From Fidelibacterota bacterium (GTDB lineage Bacteria; Fidelibacterota; UBA8477; JABMPR01): DNA of 64,000 nt. Each line of letters begins with the position of its first letter. Position 1 is the first letter of the stretch. Both the position numbers and the translations under genes were made by a program. The DNA lies in assembly GCA_018673925.1 (NCBI GenBank), contig JABHBL010000074.1, positions 40,447 to 104,446 of the forward strand, in the 5' to 3' direction. Positions 51,329-60,686 of the stretch are shown here, piece by piece. Under the pieces are notes generated by a model, which saw only the letters and a list, made by a program, of their open reading frames with translations, did no database searches and was not told the DNA's origin.

Positions 51329-52681
51329 CTAGTGCACATCGTAAATACTGCCACCAATAAACTCTCTAAAATGAGAGGTCTCAGGGATGGGTGATTCATC
51401 AACAACAGGAGTGACCGACTCAAGCATTTCCCGAACCCTTTTTGCTCTCAGATAGGCATCTACGCGACGAGGATCATCCTTATAGTCCTGCTCCCATTCC
51501 TTAAAATGTTCCAGTAGTCGATTTCGCATCACCGGTAATTCGTAGGGAACGGCTCCATTGATGACATAGTCCGCCGTCGTGATATAGGGTAGGATGTTTC
51601 GTAGCTCTGCATTGCGGACATAATGCCAATGTGTCAATGTTTGACGAGGGTCATAAGCACGATGCTGTTCATCCCGAATCATGCGACGCATGAGTCTTAA
51701 ATCGGTCCAGCGAATAAACTTCCCATTGACTCCCTTCATCTGAAGCAGGGTTTCTATATATACTTTGAAGACCGTGCTCTCATCGATGCCATTGAGCATG
51801 TCACCATACAGTCCGTGAAGACTATCGATAAGAATCACATCCGTGGGTTTGATCTTCATGGGAATCTGTTCCAATGTTCTGGTGCCCGTCTTGAAATCAT
51901 AAGATGGTGTCATTACTTCTTCACCGGCCAGCAGTTGTTTGATGTGCTGGTTGATGAGAGGTAAATCCAAAGCCTGGGGTGTTTCAAAATCATGATCACC
52001 AAATTCATCAACAGGATGCATGGCCAGATCAAAAAAGTAGTGGTCAACATTCAACTCAACCAGACCCATGCCTTTCTTTGATAGGTAATGGGCCAGCTTG
52101 CGGGTGGTCGTGGTTTTTCCTGATGAGGATGGACCAGCGACGACAACGATTCTAGTATCTCCATCACGTTCCGAAATAAGTTCAGCTGCTGCTTGCACGT
52201 CATATTCGTAAGCTTCATCTGATTCCAGACAAATCTGGGGAAATTCACCCCTGGCGATACGTTGGTTCAATTTTTCAACGGAATTGAGATCATGGTCTGA
52301 GGCCCAAACCAATACCTCATAAATCTTTTGATAGGGTATATTCCCTGTATGGACTGTGCTTTTGCTTAGTTTAGCTTTACGTTTCTCATTCTGGGTGGCA
52401 CGGTAAACAATGAAATGTTTGGCTACAGTCGCATGACCTTCTTCAATGAGAACCTTCTCCACAATATCCTGGATCGCTTCCACCATGGGCGGATGTTCAA
52501 CAGAATAGTTTTCACAGATAATACCTTCAATTATCAAAGAGAGTTCATCAGCCTTGTCTTTGTCACGTCCGCCTACTGCAACAGCCGCTCGATAAATAGC
52601 ATTGCTGATACGTTTGCGGGAATAAGGAACATAGGTTCCATCACGCTTAAAGACGTGGGTCAGATTACAGGCTTCACTCAT
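51329..52681 (-). CDS. ATP-cone/uridine kinase-like fusion protein
   Basis: 450 residues from ATG 52681 (52684 is also possible), overlapping the preceding stop. Residues 1-100 form an ATP-cone (VFKRDGTYVPYSRKRISNAI, VEAIQDIVEKVLIEEGHATV), the allosteric nucleotide sensor usually on ribonucleotide reductase or NrdR. Next a P-loop kinase domain of the uridine kinase/phosphoribulokinase type: VVVAGPSSSGKTTTTRKLA, LNVDHYFFDLAMHP, ILIDSLHGLYGDML. The combination suggests a nucleoside kinase controlled by ATP/dATP. Confidence 0.85.
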   Translation of the reverse strand: MSEACNLTHVFKRDGTYVPYSRKRISNAIYRAAVAVGGRDKDKADELSLIIEGIICENYSVEHPPMVEAIQDIVEKVLIEEGHATVAKHFIVYRATQNEKRKAKLSKSTVHTGNIPYQKIYEVLVWASDHDLNSVEKLNQRIARGEFPQICLESDEAYEYDVQAAAELISERDGDTRIVVVAGPSSSGKTTTTRKLAHYLSKKGMGLVELNVDHYFFDLAMHPVDEFGDHDFETPQALDLPLINQHIKQLLAGEEVMTPSYDFKTGTRTLEQIPMKIKPTDVILIDSLHGLYGDMLNGIDESTVFKVYIETLLQMKGVNGKFIRWTDLRLMRRMIRDEQHRAYDPRQTLTHWHYVRNAELRNILPYITTADYVINGAVPYELPVMRNRLLEHFKEWEQDYKDDPRRVDAYLRAKRVREMLESVTPVVDESPIPETSHFREFIGGSIYDVH

Positions 52682-53135
52682 CATTGTCACCAAACTTAAT
52701 ATCATCACTTAATTCGTTGACATCATCCTCTGAAACAGGGAAATATTTAGCAAGATTTTCACCGAGCTTTTGAATTCCTGCCAACAAACCTTCACGCATG
52801 TTGCCCTGGGCAAATTGAGTTCTCATCTCATCCACAGTTGCTTCCCAAAAATCTGCCGGGACCTTTTCGTGGATACCCACATCACCATATACTGCAAATT
52901 TTTGCTCAGAGAGAAAAAGAACTATCAAAGTCGCGTTGCGCTCTTTGGTTTTATGAAGTTTAGCTTTTTCGAATATTCGCTTGGCAGTTTTGTAAGGTTG
53001 ATTACGCGAAGTGGTGTTAAAACTGATGACTATCTCACCACTCGTGCGACCTTCAAATGTATTTATGGCAGCAGATACGTCTTGCAAATCCTGATCACTA
53101 AATATCTCTTTTGCCAATTTTTCAGCTTTACTCAT
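52674..53135 (-). CDS. TPM-domain protein
   Basis: 153 residues. AKEIFSDQDLQDVSAAINTF, EGRTSGEIVISFNTTSRNQP, NATLIVLFLSEQKFAVYGDV and WEATVDEMRTQFAQG match the TPM (TLP18.3/Psb32/MOLO-1) domain. Many are membrane-linked; here only a soluble domain is seen. Confidence 0.83.
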   Translation of the reverse strand: MSKAEKLAKEIFSDQDLQDVSAAINTFEGRTSGEIVISFNTTSRNQPYKTAKRIFEKAKLHKTKERNATLIVLFLSEQKFAVYGDVGIHEKVPADFWEATVDEMRTQFAQGNMREGLLAGIQKLGENLAKYFPVSEDDVNELSDDIKFGDNDE

Positions 53136-53155
53136 ACAGCCTCCTCAGAACGACA

Positions 53156-54715
53156 TCAATAATCGTCAGTGATGTCCTTACCTTGTTTCTTACTGATCAC
53201 CCGGAATTCATCCATATTCTTAGATTCATCCTCGATAATTTCAACTTTGATAAAATGCTGCCACTGGATGGAACGCACGACATTCTTGCGACCAGATCTT
53301 AAAAATTTTGCTAACTCAGGATTGACAACCAGTTGAAGTCTAAATTCACGTTTTTTAGAATGAAAACGTCGGAACCAACCTTCGATTTGTGTGGTAAGGG
53401 CTGCCTTTGACATGATGCGACCACGTCCCTTACAAACAGGACATTCTTCAGTCGCTGAGAGTAATAGGCTGAGACGAATGCGCTGACGGGTCATTTCCAG
53501 AAGACCAAAATCGGAAATGTAGCTCACTGCTACTTTAGCCCTATCTTTTCTCAACTCGCGACGGAGTTCGTAATAAACTTTCTTTTTATTGTCCTCGCGG
53601 GACATATCAATAAAGTCAATGACAATTAGTCCACCCAAATCTCGCAGACGTAATTGCTGGGCAATTGCACGGGCTGCTTCCAAATTGATTTTTACTGCAT
53701 TAGCTTCATGATCCTTACGGCCAATAAATTTTCCAGAGTTTACATCAATTGACACAAGGGCTTCAGTTTGTTCGATGACAATGGAGGCCCCACTCTTCAT
53801 ACCCACTTTCCGAGCCATGGATATGTCGATACCCTTCTGGACATTGTAGGCATCGAACAGGGGTAATTTTTTATTGTAGTGAACCAGGCGATCCAGCAAT
53901 TGTGGAGCAGCACCTTTGAGGTAACTACTAATCTGTTTATACATGCCCTTGTTGTCTGCGACAACCTTTTGGACATCGTTGGTAAACAGGTCTCTAATGA
54001 GACTTGAAACCGTCTCCATATCTTTATAAACAAGGACAGGACCTGGTTTACTTTTCACCACTTTCTCCATACGTTTATAGGAGTCCATGAGATTGTTTAA
54101 ATCGGCACCCAGGGTTTCATCATCTTTGCCTTCAGTGACGGTTCTGGCAATTAAACCAAATCCTTCAGGTTTCATTTCCTGACAGCTGCGACGCAGACGG
54201 CGACGTTCATAATTATTGTAAATTTTGCGGGAGATACCGATTGAGTTTGAATTGGGCACCAAAACCAGGAATCGACCAGGCAAAGATATGTTGGTCGTTA
54301 CTCTGGCACCTTTACCCATATATGGTTCTTTAATTACCTGGACAAGAATCTGTTGTCCTGTCTTTAATTTTGGCGCATTAGGTCTTCTGTGATCGTGGCG
54401 ATGGTTCTGGTTTCTTGATCGACCACGGTTACCTCGTTTTGGCTTGGCATCCTCATCATCGTCGTCATCCTGATCCAGGAGAAAGGACTCACCTTCCACC
54501 TCAGAAAAGGGTAAAAATGCATTGGCTCCAATACCGATATCAACAAATGCAGCCTGCATTCCAGGCAAAACATTCTCGACCACACCCTTGTAGATATTGC
54601 CAACTATCCTGATGTTTTCGGGTTTTTCCACATAAAGTTCAACCAGGACGTCATCCTCATGGATGGCAATCCGTGTTTCCTTATGCGTTTGGTTTATAAA
54701 GATATCCTTCTTCAT
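53156..54715 (-). CDS. rng: Ribonuclease E/G
   Basis: 519 residues. S1 domain near the start (GNIYKGVVENVLPGMQAAFV), an acidic linker DDDDDEDAKPKRGNRGRSR, the RNase H-like core with ALVSIDVNSGKFIG and LGGLIVIDFIDM (the metal-binding aspartates), and a zinc-link CPVCKGRGR. The short C-terminus lacks the long degradosome scaffold of E. coli RNase E, so it resembles RNase G. It processes rRNA and mRNA 5' ends. A hairpin-rich stretch lies directly upstream. Confidence 0.93.
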   Translation of the reverse strand: MKKDIFINQTHKETRIAIHEDDVLVELYVEKPENIRIVGNIYKGVVENVLPGMQAAFVDIGIGANAFLPFSEVEGESFLLDQDDDDDEDAKPKRGNRGRSRNQNHRHDHRRPNAPKLKTGQQILVQVIKEPYMGKGARVTTNISLPGRFLVLVPNSNSIGISRKIYNNYERRRLRRSCQEMKPEGFGLIARTVTEGKDDETLGADLNNLMDSYKRMEKVVKSKPGPVLVYKDMETVSSLIRDLFTNDVQKVVADNKGMYKQISSYLKGAAPQLLDRLVHYNKKLPLFDAYNVQKGIDISMARKVGMKSGASIVIEQTEALVSIDVNSGKFIGRKDHEANAVKINLEAARAIAQQLRLRDLGGLIVIDFIDMSREDNKKKVYYELRRELRKDRAKVAVSYISDFGLLEMTRQRIRLSLLLSATEECPVCKGRGRIMSKAALTTQIEGWFRRFHSKKREFRLQLVVNPELAKFLRSGRKNVVRSIQWQHFIKVEIIEDESKNMDEFRVISKKQGKDITDDY

Positions 54716-54756
54716 TTCAATTCCTTAGCTATGAATTGAACCGGTAAAAGAAGAAG

Positions 54757-55051
54757 GTTGAGGCATTTGCTCTCAACGGGGAGGTCATTCATTCTCTTTG
54801 AATGAACCTTTCACAAAATTTTTTCTGCGCTTACTCTGCTCGAGCGGACTCTCTTTAGTCCTGTTCTATCTGATCTTGCGCACTATCGATTCAGAAGTAT
54901 TCTTAGGAATCGATTAAATTCTTTTACCAATTCTGGTTTTAGCAGTCTTATGAGCTGCTATTAATTCAGGTGCATCTAAAGATGTTCACCTGTTTTGCAG
55001 TCGTAAAAAGCGTTTCCCTTGCTTGGGTTGATTTTTATGTAAGCGGAAACG
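54757..55051 (-). promoter_or_regulatory. Seven consecutive hairpins in the region upstream of ribonuclease E/G
   Basis: Nested inverted repeats follow one another: GTTGAG/CTCAAC (54757-54777), TTCATTC/GAATGAA (54783-54808), GGACT/AGTCC (54846-54861), ATCGATTC/GAATCGAT (54885-54914), TAGCAG/CTGCTA (54940-54960), CAGGTGCATCT/AGATG..CACCTG (54967-54992) and CGTTTCC/GGAAACG with inner GCTT/AAGC (55011-55051). No coding frame is convincing. The enclosed 517-bp spacer (54716-55232) also holds TTGTCA-AAAG-TGACAA at 55135-55150. As E. coli rne is autoregulated through its structured 5' untranslated region, this could be a leader of the same kind or a separate small RNA. Confidence 0.6.
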
Positions 55052-55232
55052 TAATGACCTGACAGTAATCCTTCAATAAACAGATTTTAGAATATCCCAC
55101 CGATCTAGACCTCAATGTTTTCAGGCTGCCGGGGTTGTCAAAAGTGACAAACATGGATAAACCGCTATACAGACGGGAGGTGTGGATCTGTTCAGGTTCT
55201 TTTTACAACGGTACTCACCGATCGTCGACCAA

Positions 55233-57833
55233 TCACCCTGTGAAGTTCATGAAAACAGCTTCTCTTTTGACAGTGTGTATTGGTAGGCTTTCGATCGGAA
55301 CTTCAAAAAACGCGGGGAGAAATTCGTTTAATCGGATTCCCTTCCCGTTTTGGACCAGGGTGACAACCTCAAGGCTATTACCCTTTATTTCAATAGACTG
55401 AATATATACCTTTATATCCAGGGATATTACGCGCTGTTTTCGCTCGCGTTTAATATACACATTATTCTTCTGTTCAAAGTTTTGTTTCAATTTCTCAAGG
55501 GACATTTCATCAGGGATTTCTTCCAGTAGGATTTGTTGCTTAATAGCTGCAATCTGACTTGTTACTGACTCAATACGGCCCTTGTGCCACTCCACTTCAA
55601 GCACAGCCACTCCAACTGGCAAATATGTGTTCAAATCATCGATAATTGATTCCACCTGATGAAAGAGGAGAATATCCATGTACTCGGCGTCAGAGGTATA
55701 GCCAAGTGGCAGTGCAGGTCCACTGGATATCTTGGGACGACTGTTGAAACCCTGCGAGAAGACAACCGGCAATCCTGCCAGACTGATAGCACGCATAAAT
55801 GAATTTTGAACATCCAGATGACCCAGATAACTGGCCATACCGGCTTTCGAATATTTTAAACGGGCAGTGTGCACTGGTGTGGTATTCAATAATTCAGGCA
55901 ATGGCTCTTTTTCAGGTGCCACATAGGGTTCTGGTTTGATCGTAGACTCTCCTACGGTACCATCTTTGACAACTCGCATAATGAGCTCGTCGAAATCACA
56001 AACACCACAAGCCAAACATCCGTCACGACAATCAATTACAGTGGCTTCTTGGTAGGCTTTACGTTTTTCTCGACGGAGGAATTTTTTCAGGATTCCATTA
56101 TCTACCAGATCCCATGGCAAAACAGCCTGGTCATCGCGGGCTTCCAGATAGTCCTCATACTGGAGGCCGGCTGTCTCAAAGGCTTTCATCCAACGATCAT
56201 AACGGAAAAAATCACCCCAGCTGTCAAAGCGGGCACCTTCCTGCCAGGCTGCAAAAATAGCTGCAGAAACCTTGCGATCACCTCTGGACAACACACCCTC
56301 AATCTCAGAATATTTAGGATCCCGATAAGAGGCGCGTACATTTTTGTGTTTCAGATTATCCATGAGGAAATCAATCTTTTCACGGATGACTTCCTTGCTA
56401 TCCTGAGCTTCCCACTGGAATGGAGTTTCCGGCTTGGGGATGAAAGTAGAGAGCGTCACATTGATTTTAATTCTGCCATAGGGGTTAGCCATTTTCCGAA
56501 CATCATTGATGAGATCAACAATGCCCTGTAAATCAGCCTGAGTTTCAGTGGGCAGACCCAGCATGAAATAAAATTTGAGCGTTTTCCAACCACCATCTAG
56601 AGCAATTTGAACAGATGAGTACAAATCTTCATCACTAATCAGCTTGTTGATAACGCGACGCATGCGCCAGGTACCAGCTTCAGGGGCAAAGGTTAGACCT
56701 GATTTCCGCTCCTCTGAGGCAATTGATGCAATTTCCTTGGTAAAGGTATCAAGACGCATGGATGGAAATGATACAGACACCCTGTTTTCTCTTAGATAAG
56801 GTTTCATCCCTTCAACTACTTCAGTGAGACCAGTATAGTCACTGGTTGAAAGGGAGAGTAGAGACATATTCTTTTGTCCCGTGTTGGACAGCGTTGTCTT
56901 GGCAGACTCGATTAGTTCTTCCGGTTTACGCTCACGGATGGGTCGATAAACCATGCCTGCATGACAAAAGCGACAACCCTGTGTACAGCCACGCATGACT
57001 TCTACTGCAAATCTGTCCTGGGCAGTTTCAACAATTGGCACTACGGGTTTCGTGGGATAGTTGGAGGCTTCGAGGATTGGTATTTTTGCACTTTTTACTC
57101 GATCTGGTGCGCCCTCAAAATTTTTGGTAATCGCTACTAGTTTGCCATCCTTATCAGATTCAAAATCGTAAAAGGCCGGTACATAGACACCTTCGGGCAT
57201 TCTTGCCAGGTCTTCTAAAATTTCCCGACGTGATCGACCGACACGACGACCTTCACCAATGCGTCGGACCAGATCAACCACCTGCTCTTCCGCATCACCA
57301 ATAAAGACGAGATCAAAAAAGTCAGCTACAGGTTCAGGATTGTAAGCATTGGTTCCACCAGCAATAACAAAAGGATCGTCTTCACCCCTGTCTTTTGTCC
57401 AGATAGGGATATCAGATAAATCCAACATGGTCAAAATATTGGTATAGAGGAGATCATAGGGTAGTGAGAATCCTACAATATCGAAATCCCGTAAATGATG
57501 TTTGGATTCAAGACTGTGCATAGGAAGGCCATGCTCACGCATGAGTGCTTCCATATCAGGCCAGGGGGCATAGACCCTCTCTGCTGCAATATCTGCTTCT
57601 CTATTCAGGATATGATATAGAATCTGGAAGCCATTATATGGCATAGCCGTATCATATACATCTGGGAAAGCCAATGCAATACTGGCTCTGATCTTGTCCC
57701 AGTCTTTGGTGATTATATTGTGTTCGTTCCCCAGATATCTTCCGGGTTTGGATACTTTTGAAAGTATCCGCGTATGTAAAATATGTTCTATTTCTTTGGG
57801 TTGCACCCCAATAATCCTTTCATCAGCCCCCAA
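55233..57833 (-). CDS. Radical SAM protein (TIGR03960) fused to DUF2344 (TIGR03936)
   Basis: 866 residues. An N-terminal B12-binding-like part (ALAFPDVYDTAMPYNGFQIL), then a radical SAM core with CTQGCRFCHAGM (CxxxCxxC) and FAPEAGTWRMR; a zinc-like CRDGCLACGVCDFDEL group and the DUF2344 domain (HTARLKYSKAGMASYLGHLD, FSQGFNSRPKISSGPALPLG) end it. The family commonly stands by rng and the ribosomal genes rplU/rpmA. It may modify RNA or tRNA; the reaction is unknown. Start at TTG 57833 is a choice with no good alternative. Confidence 0.88.
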   Translation of the reverse strand: MGADERIIGVQPKEIEHILHTRILSKVSKPGRYLGNEHNIITKDWDKIRASIALAFPDVYDTAMPYNGFQILYHILNREADIAAERVYAPWPDMEALMREHGLPMHSLESKHHLRDFDIVGFSLPYDLLYTNILTMLDLSDIPIWTKDRGEDDPFVIAGGTNAYNPEPVADFFDLVFIGDAEEQVVDLVRRIGEGRRVGRSRREILEDLARMPEGVYVPAFYDFESDKDGKLVAITKNFEGAPDRVKSAKIPILEASNYPTKPVVPIVETAQDRFAVEVMRGCTQGCRFCHAGMVYRPIRERKPEELIESAKTTLSNTGQKNMSLLSLSTSDYTGLTEVVEGMKPYLRENRVSVSFPSMRLDTFTKEIASIASEERKSGLTFAPEAGTWRMRRVINKLISDEDLYSSVQIALDGGWKTLKFYFMLGLPTETQADLQGIVDLINDVRKMANPYGRIKINVTLSTFIPKPETPFQWEAQDSKEVIREKIDFLMDNLKHKNVRASYRDPKYSEIEGVLSRGDRKVSAAIFAAWQEGARFDSWGDFFRYDRWMKAFETAGLQYEDYLEARDDQAVLPWDLVDNGILKKFLRREKRKAYQEATVIDCRDGCLACGVCDFDELIMRVVKDGTVGESTIKPEPYVAPEKEPLPELLNTTPVHTARLKYSKAGMASYLGHLDVQNSFMRAISLAGLPVVFSQGFNSRPKISSGPALPLGYTSDAEYMDILLFHQVESIIDDLNTYLPVGVAVLEVEWHKGRIESVTSQIAAIKQQILLEEIPDEMSLEKLKQNFEQKNNVYIKRERKQRVISLDIKVYIQSIEIKGNSLEVVTLVQNGKGIRLNEFLPAFFEVPIESLPIHTVKREAVFMNFTG

Positions 57834-57991
57834 CTAAGCCCGTGATTATAATAGTCTTTTTACAAGAAACCATCTTTTCATGGTTTAGTTGAGTATTATC
57901 AATTCTCTTTTTACCTGAGAAAGCTGGTAATACAAGGAATTTTGAACTTTTCCTGTTATGTTTAGACATCAATTATAACTGGGAGGTATCA

Positions 57992-58246
57992 ATGAACACA
58001 AGTGAAGAAAAAGCATGGGTCAAACTGCGAACTGTTGAAGGTGATATTACTGCTGAAATGCTCTGTGGTGCCTTGAAAAATGCTGATATTCCCTGCGAAA
58101 TAAAACGCAGTATGCTGGCATCTGGGCTGGGGGCTCATTCAGTTTCCCTGGCAGGAAATCAGGCTACTCTTATGGTCCCGGAAGAAAACCTGGAAGCGGC
58201 TGAGGCTGTTTTAGAAGCCATTGATTTTGAGCCTGAAGGGGAATAG
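57992..58246 (+). CDS. DUF2007 small protein
   Basis: 84 residues with GGGAGG before ATG. WVKLRTVEGDITAEMLCGAL, GLGAHSVSLAGNQATLMVPE and the helical end match DUF2007, a ferredoxin-like fold family described as putative signal-transducing protein. Function unknown. Confidence 0.8.
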   Translation: MNTSEEKAWVKLRTVEGDITAEMLCGALKNADIPCEIKRSMLASGLGAHSVSLAGNQATLMVPEENLEAAEAVLEAIDFEPEGE

Positions 58247-58376
58247 GTAGCCTTTCTCTATAAAAACATTTTCACTCCTCACAGATGGGAATCAGGTTTA
58301 GAAATATTATCCATAGAGATGACTCATCTCTATATTGCACCGATATGAGAACGAAGTAAAAGACGAAAGCTGCATC

Positions 58377-59648
58377 ATGCCTCAAAAAGTTCAACGCGTA
58401 AAAGGTGTAAATGACATACTCCCCCTAGAAGCAAAACAATGGCAGGCTTTAGAGCACATCGTCAAGCGAGTGATGGATCGTTATGCCTTTGGTGAGATTC
58501 GACCTCCTATCTTTGAAAAAACAGAATTGTTTGCCCGTGGCGTAGGTGAAGACACAGATATCGTTTCCAAGGAAATGTATTCTTTTTCAGATATGAGCAA
58601 GTCTTCTCTGACCTTGCGACCTGAACTCACAGCAGGCGTTGTACGCTGTTATATTCAGAATAATCTTCAACAAATTTCACCAGTACAGAAACTCTGGTAC
58701 GAAGGACCTATGTTCCGTCAGGAACGTCCTCAAAAAGGACGCTATCGTCAATTCTGGCAATTTGGAGCTGAAGCCATTGGCTCGCCCAATCCTGAGCAGG
58801 ATGCCGAGATGATCGCCCTGTTTTACGCCATCTTGAAGGAACTGGGCATTGAGAAGTCAGTCACTCTAAAAATTAACAGTGTCGGTGATGGCGAAAGTCG
58901 GGCACTCTATCATAGCGCCCTTCAGGAATATTTAAGACCACATCTAAGCTCGCTCTCTGAAACCAGCCAAAAGCGTTTCGAGTCAAATCCGTTGAGGATT
59001 CTAGATAGCAAGGCACCAAATGACAAAGAGCTTGTGAGGGATGCCCCAAAAATTCGTGAGTGTCTCAATGACGCTTCCGCGACCCACTATGCTGAAGTTC
59101 TGAGAATGCTAGAAGCTATGGATATTCCATATGTTCAAGACGATTTACTGGTTCGGGGACTGGATTATTATACTCACACCATTTTTGAATTCACCAGCGA
59201 TGCCCTTGGTGCACAGGATGCCATTTGTGGCGGGGGTCGCTATAACGACCTGGTCAAAGAACTGGGTGGACAAGATGTCCCTGCCATTGGTTGGGCCTCG
59301 GGAATCGAGCGACTCCTTCTGGTTGTGGATGCACTACAGCCATTGAAGGCCGATTCAGGGTTAGACCTTTTTCTTATTGTACAGGGAGAAGACTTGAGAG
59401 TGAAAGCCTCAAAACTTATACATGAATGGCGGAGCGCCGGACTTAACTGTGATTTGGACACCCTTCGCAGAAGCATGAAGGCACAGATGCGTGAAGCCAA
59501 CCGACAGGAAGCACGCTTTGTCGCTATCCTGGGTGAAGATGAGTTTGGCCAGGGCATCGTCCAGCTCAAGAATTTCGAAACAGGTGAGCAGGAAGCTGTT
59601 GCATTTCATGATGTGGTTTCAACGATCAATAAAGCGCTGTTATCCTGA
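58377..59648 (+). CDS. hisS: Histidyl-tRNA synthetase
   Basis: 423 residues from ATG 58377 (an open frame to 58335 would add a non-conserved tail). Class II motifs: RVKGVNDILPLEAKQW, TLRPELTAGVVRCYIQNN, MFRQERPQKGRYRQFWQFG (motif 2), LVRGLDYYTHTIFEF and CGGGRYNDLVKELGG (motif 3 region), then the anticodon domain. It charges tRNA-His. The transcript probably continues into the methyltransferase. Confidence 0.96.
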   Translation: MPQKVQRVKGVNDILPLEAKQWQALEHIVKRVMDRYAFGEIRPPIFEKTELFARGVGEDTDIVSKEMYSFSDMSKSSLTLRPELTAGVVRCYIQNNLQQISPVQKLWYEGPMFRQERPQKGRYRQFWQFGAEAIGSPNPEQDAEMIALFYAILKELGIEKSVTLKINSVGDGESRALYHSALQEYLRPHLSSLSETSQKRFESNPLRILDSKAPNDKELVRDAPKIRECLNDASATHYAEVLRMLEAMDIPYVQDDLLVRGLDYYTHTIFEFTSDALGAQDAICGGGRYNDLVKELGGQDVPAIGWASGIERLLLVVDALQPLKADSGLDLFLIVQGEDLRVKASKLIHEWRSAGLNCDLDTLRRSMKAQMREANRQEARFVAILGEDEFGQGIVQLKNFETGEQEAVAFHDVVSTINKALLS

Positions 59649-59671
59649 GCATATCGATGATTGTTTTTTAA

Positions 59672-60430
59672 ATGAATTCGCCTCCATCTCTGCTCACAAA
59701 CGCCCAAGCCTCAAGTTACAGAGCGCTTAAACGGACAAAAATTCGCAAACAGGAGAGTCTTTTCCTGCTTGAGGGGGTGCGACTGTGTGAAGACGCTCTT
59801 AAGTCGGATATTGAGATCCTTGCCTGCATCACTTCAAAGAATTTTAACAGGTTTTCTATTCCCCCTGATGTAAAACATTTTGAAGCAACTCCCGTTCAAA
59901 TCGAACAAATATCGGATAGCAAAAGTCCCCAGGGTATCATCTGTGTGGCCCGTATTCCTGAGGCCCCAGAAAAACTGGATACTGAAAACACGAAAATTCT
60001 CCTGGTACTGGATCGCTTGTCTGATCCTGGCAATATGGGTACGATCTTCAGGTCGGCGCTTTGGTTTGGTGTCCAGGATATTCTTCTGGGTCCAGATTGC
60101 GTAGACCCCTATAGCCCGAAAGTTGTTCGCGGCAGCATGGGAGCCATTGGCAAATTGAATTTGCATGCTTCTGCTGATCTTTACTCGAGTGCTGAGGATT
60201 GGAAAGCCGCTGGCGGTGATGTGGTTGCGTTGCATATGCAGGGTACACCACTTCACACATTCAAACATGAGAACCCCCTTTTTCTCATTGTCGGCTCTGA
60301 AGCACATGGGGTTGATCAGGAGTTACTATTACTATCAACACCACTCTCCATCGAGAAACCGGGAGTTGGTGAATCTCTCAATGCTGCCATGGCTACAGGC
60401 ATCGCTCTATTTGAGCTCAGTAAACCCTAG
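59672..60430 (+). CDS. SpoU-family rRNA 2'-O-methyltransferase
   Basis: 252 residues. A substrate-binding domain (RKQESLFLLEGVRLCEDAL) precedes the knotted SPOUT fold: LVLDRLSDPGNMGTIFRSAL (motif 1), KVVRGSMGAIGKL (motif 2) and LSIEKPGVGESLNAAMATGI (motif 3). Such RlmB-like enzymes methylate ribose in rRNA. Ribosome site poor, 23 bp after hisS. Confidence 0.92.
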   Translation: MNSPPSLLTNAQASSYRALKRTKIRKQESLFLLEGVRLCEDALKSDIEILACITSKNFNRFSIPPDVKHFEATPVQIEQISDSKSPQGIICVARIPEAPEKLDTENTKILLVLDRLSDPGNMGTIFRSALWFGVQDILLGPDCVDPYSPKVVRGSMGAIGKLNLHASADLYSSAEDWKAAGGDVVALHMQGTPLHTFKHENPLFLIVGSEAHGVDQELLLLSTPLSIEKPGVGESLNAAMATGIALFELSKP

Positions 60431-60452
60431 CTGTATAACCGCCTCAACATAG

Positions 60453-60686
60453 AAGCTTCATGGAACATCGTCTTGGTATCAGACTTCAATCCATATATAT
60501 TGGCTGGCCTTGCCCGAATGGGTAAGGGAAAGTATTGAAAATTACAGAGATGGAGCCGGCGGGAAATATACTCCCATTCAAAAAGCTATACCGGCACAAT
60601 TAGATTATAAAATTGACCGTGTTTCCTACACGTTTGAATTGAAAAAGGATCAACAATGGATTTTCTTAAACCTCGTGACATGGTGA
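60453..60686 (+). pseudogene. Open frame resembling coding sequence upstream of the DUF2723 gene
   Basis: A 77-codon frame with no ATG is open from 60453 to TGA 60684. Its product contains ALPEWVRESIENYRDGAGGK and AQLDYKIDRVSYTFELKKD, which has a natural protein composition. An ATG at 60460 in another frame would lead into it after a frameshift. No family is recognised. It overlaps the next gene by 31 bp in another frame. It could be a decayed gene or chance. Confidence 0.25.

Noticed and set aside
54757..55051. RNase P RNA or tmRNA in the rng upstream spacer
   Set aside because: None of the conserved cores of these RNAs is found; there are only serial hairpins.
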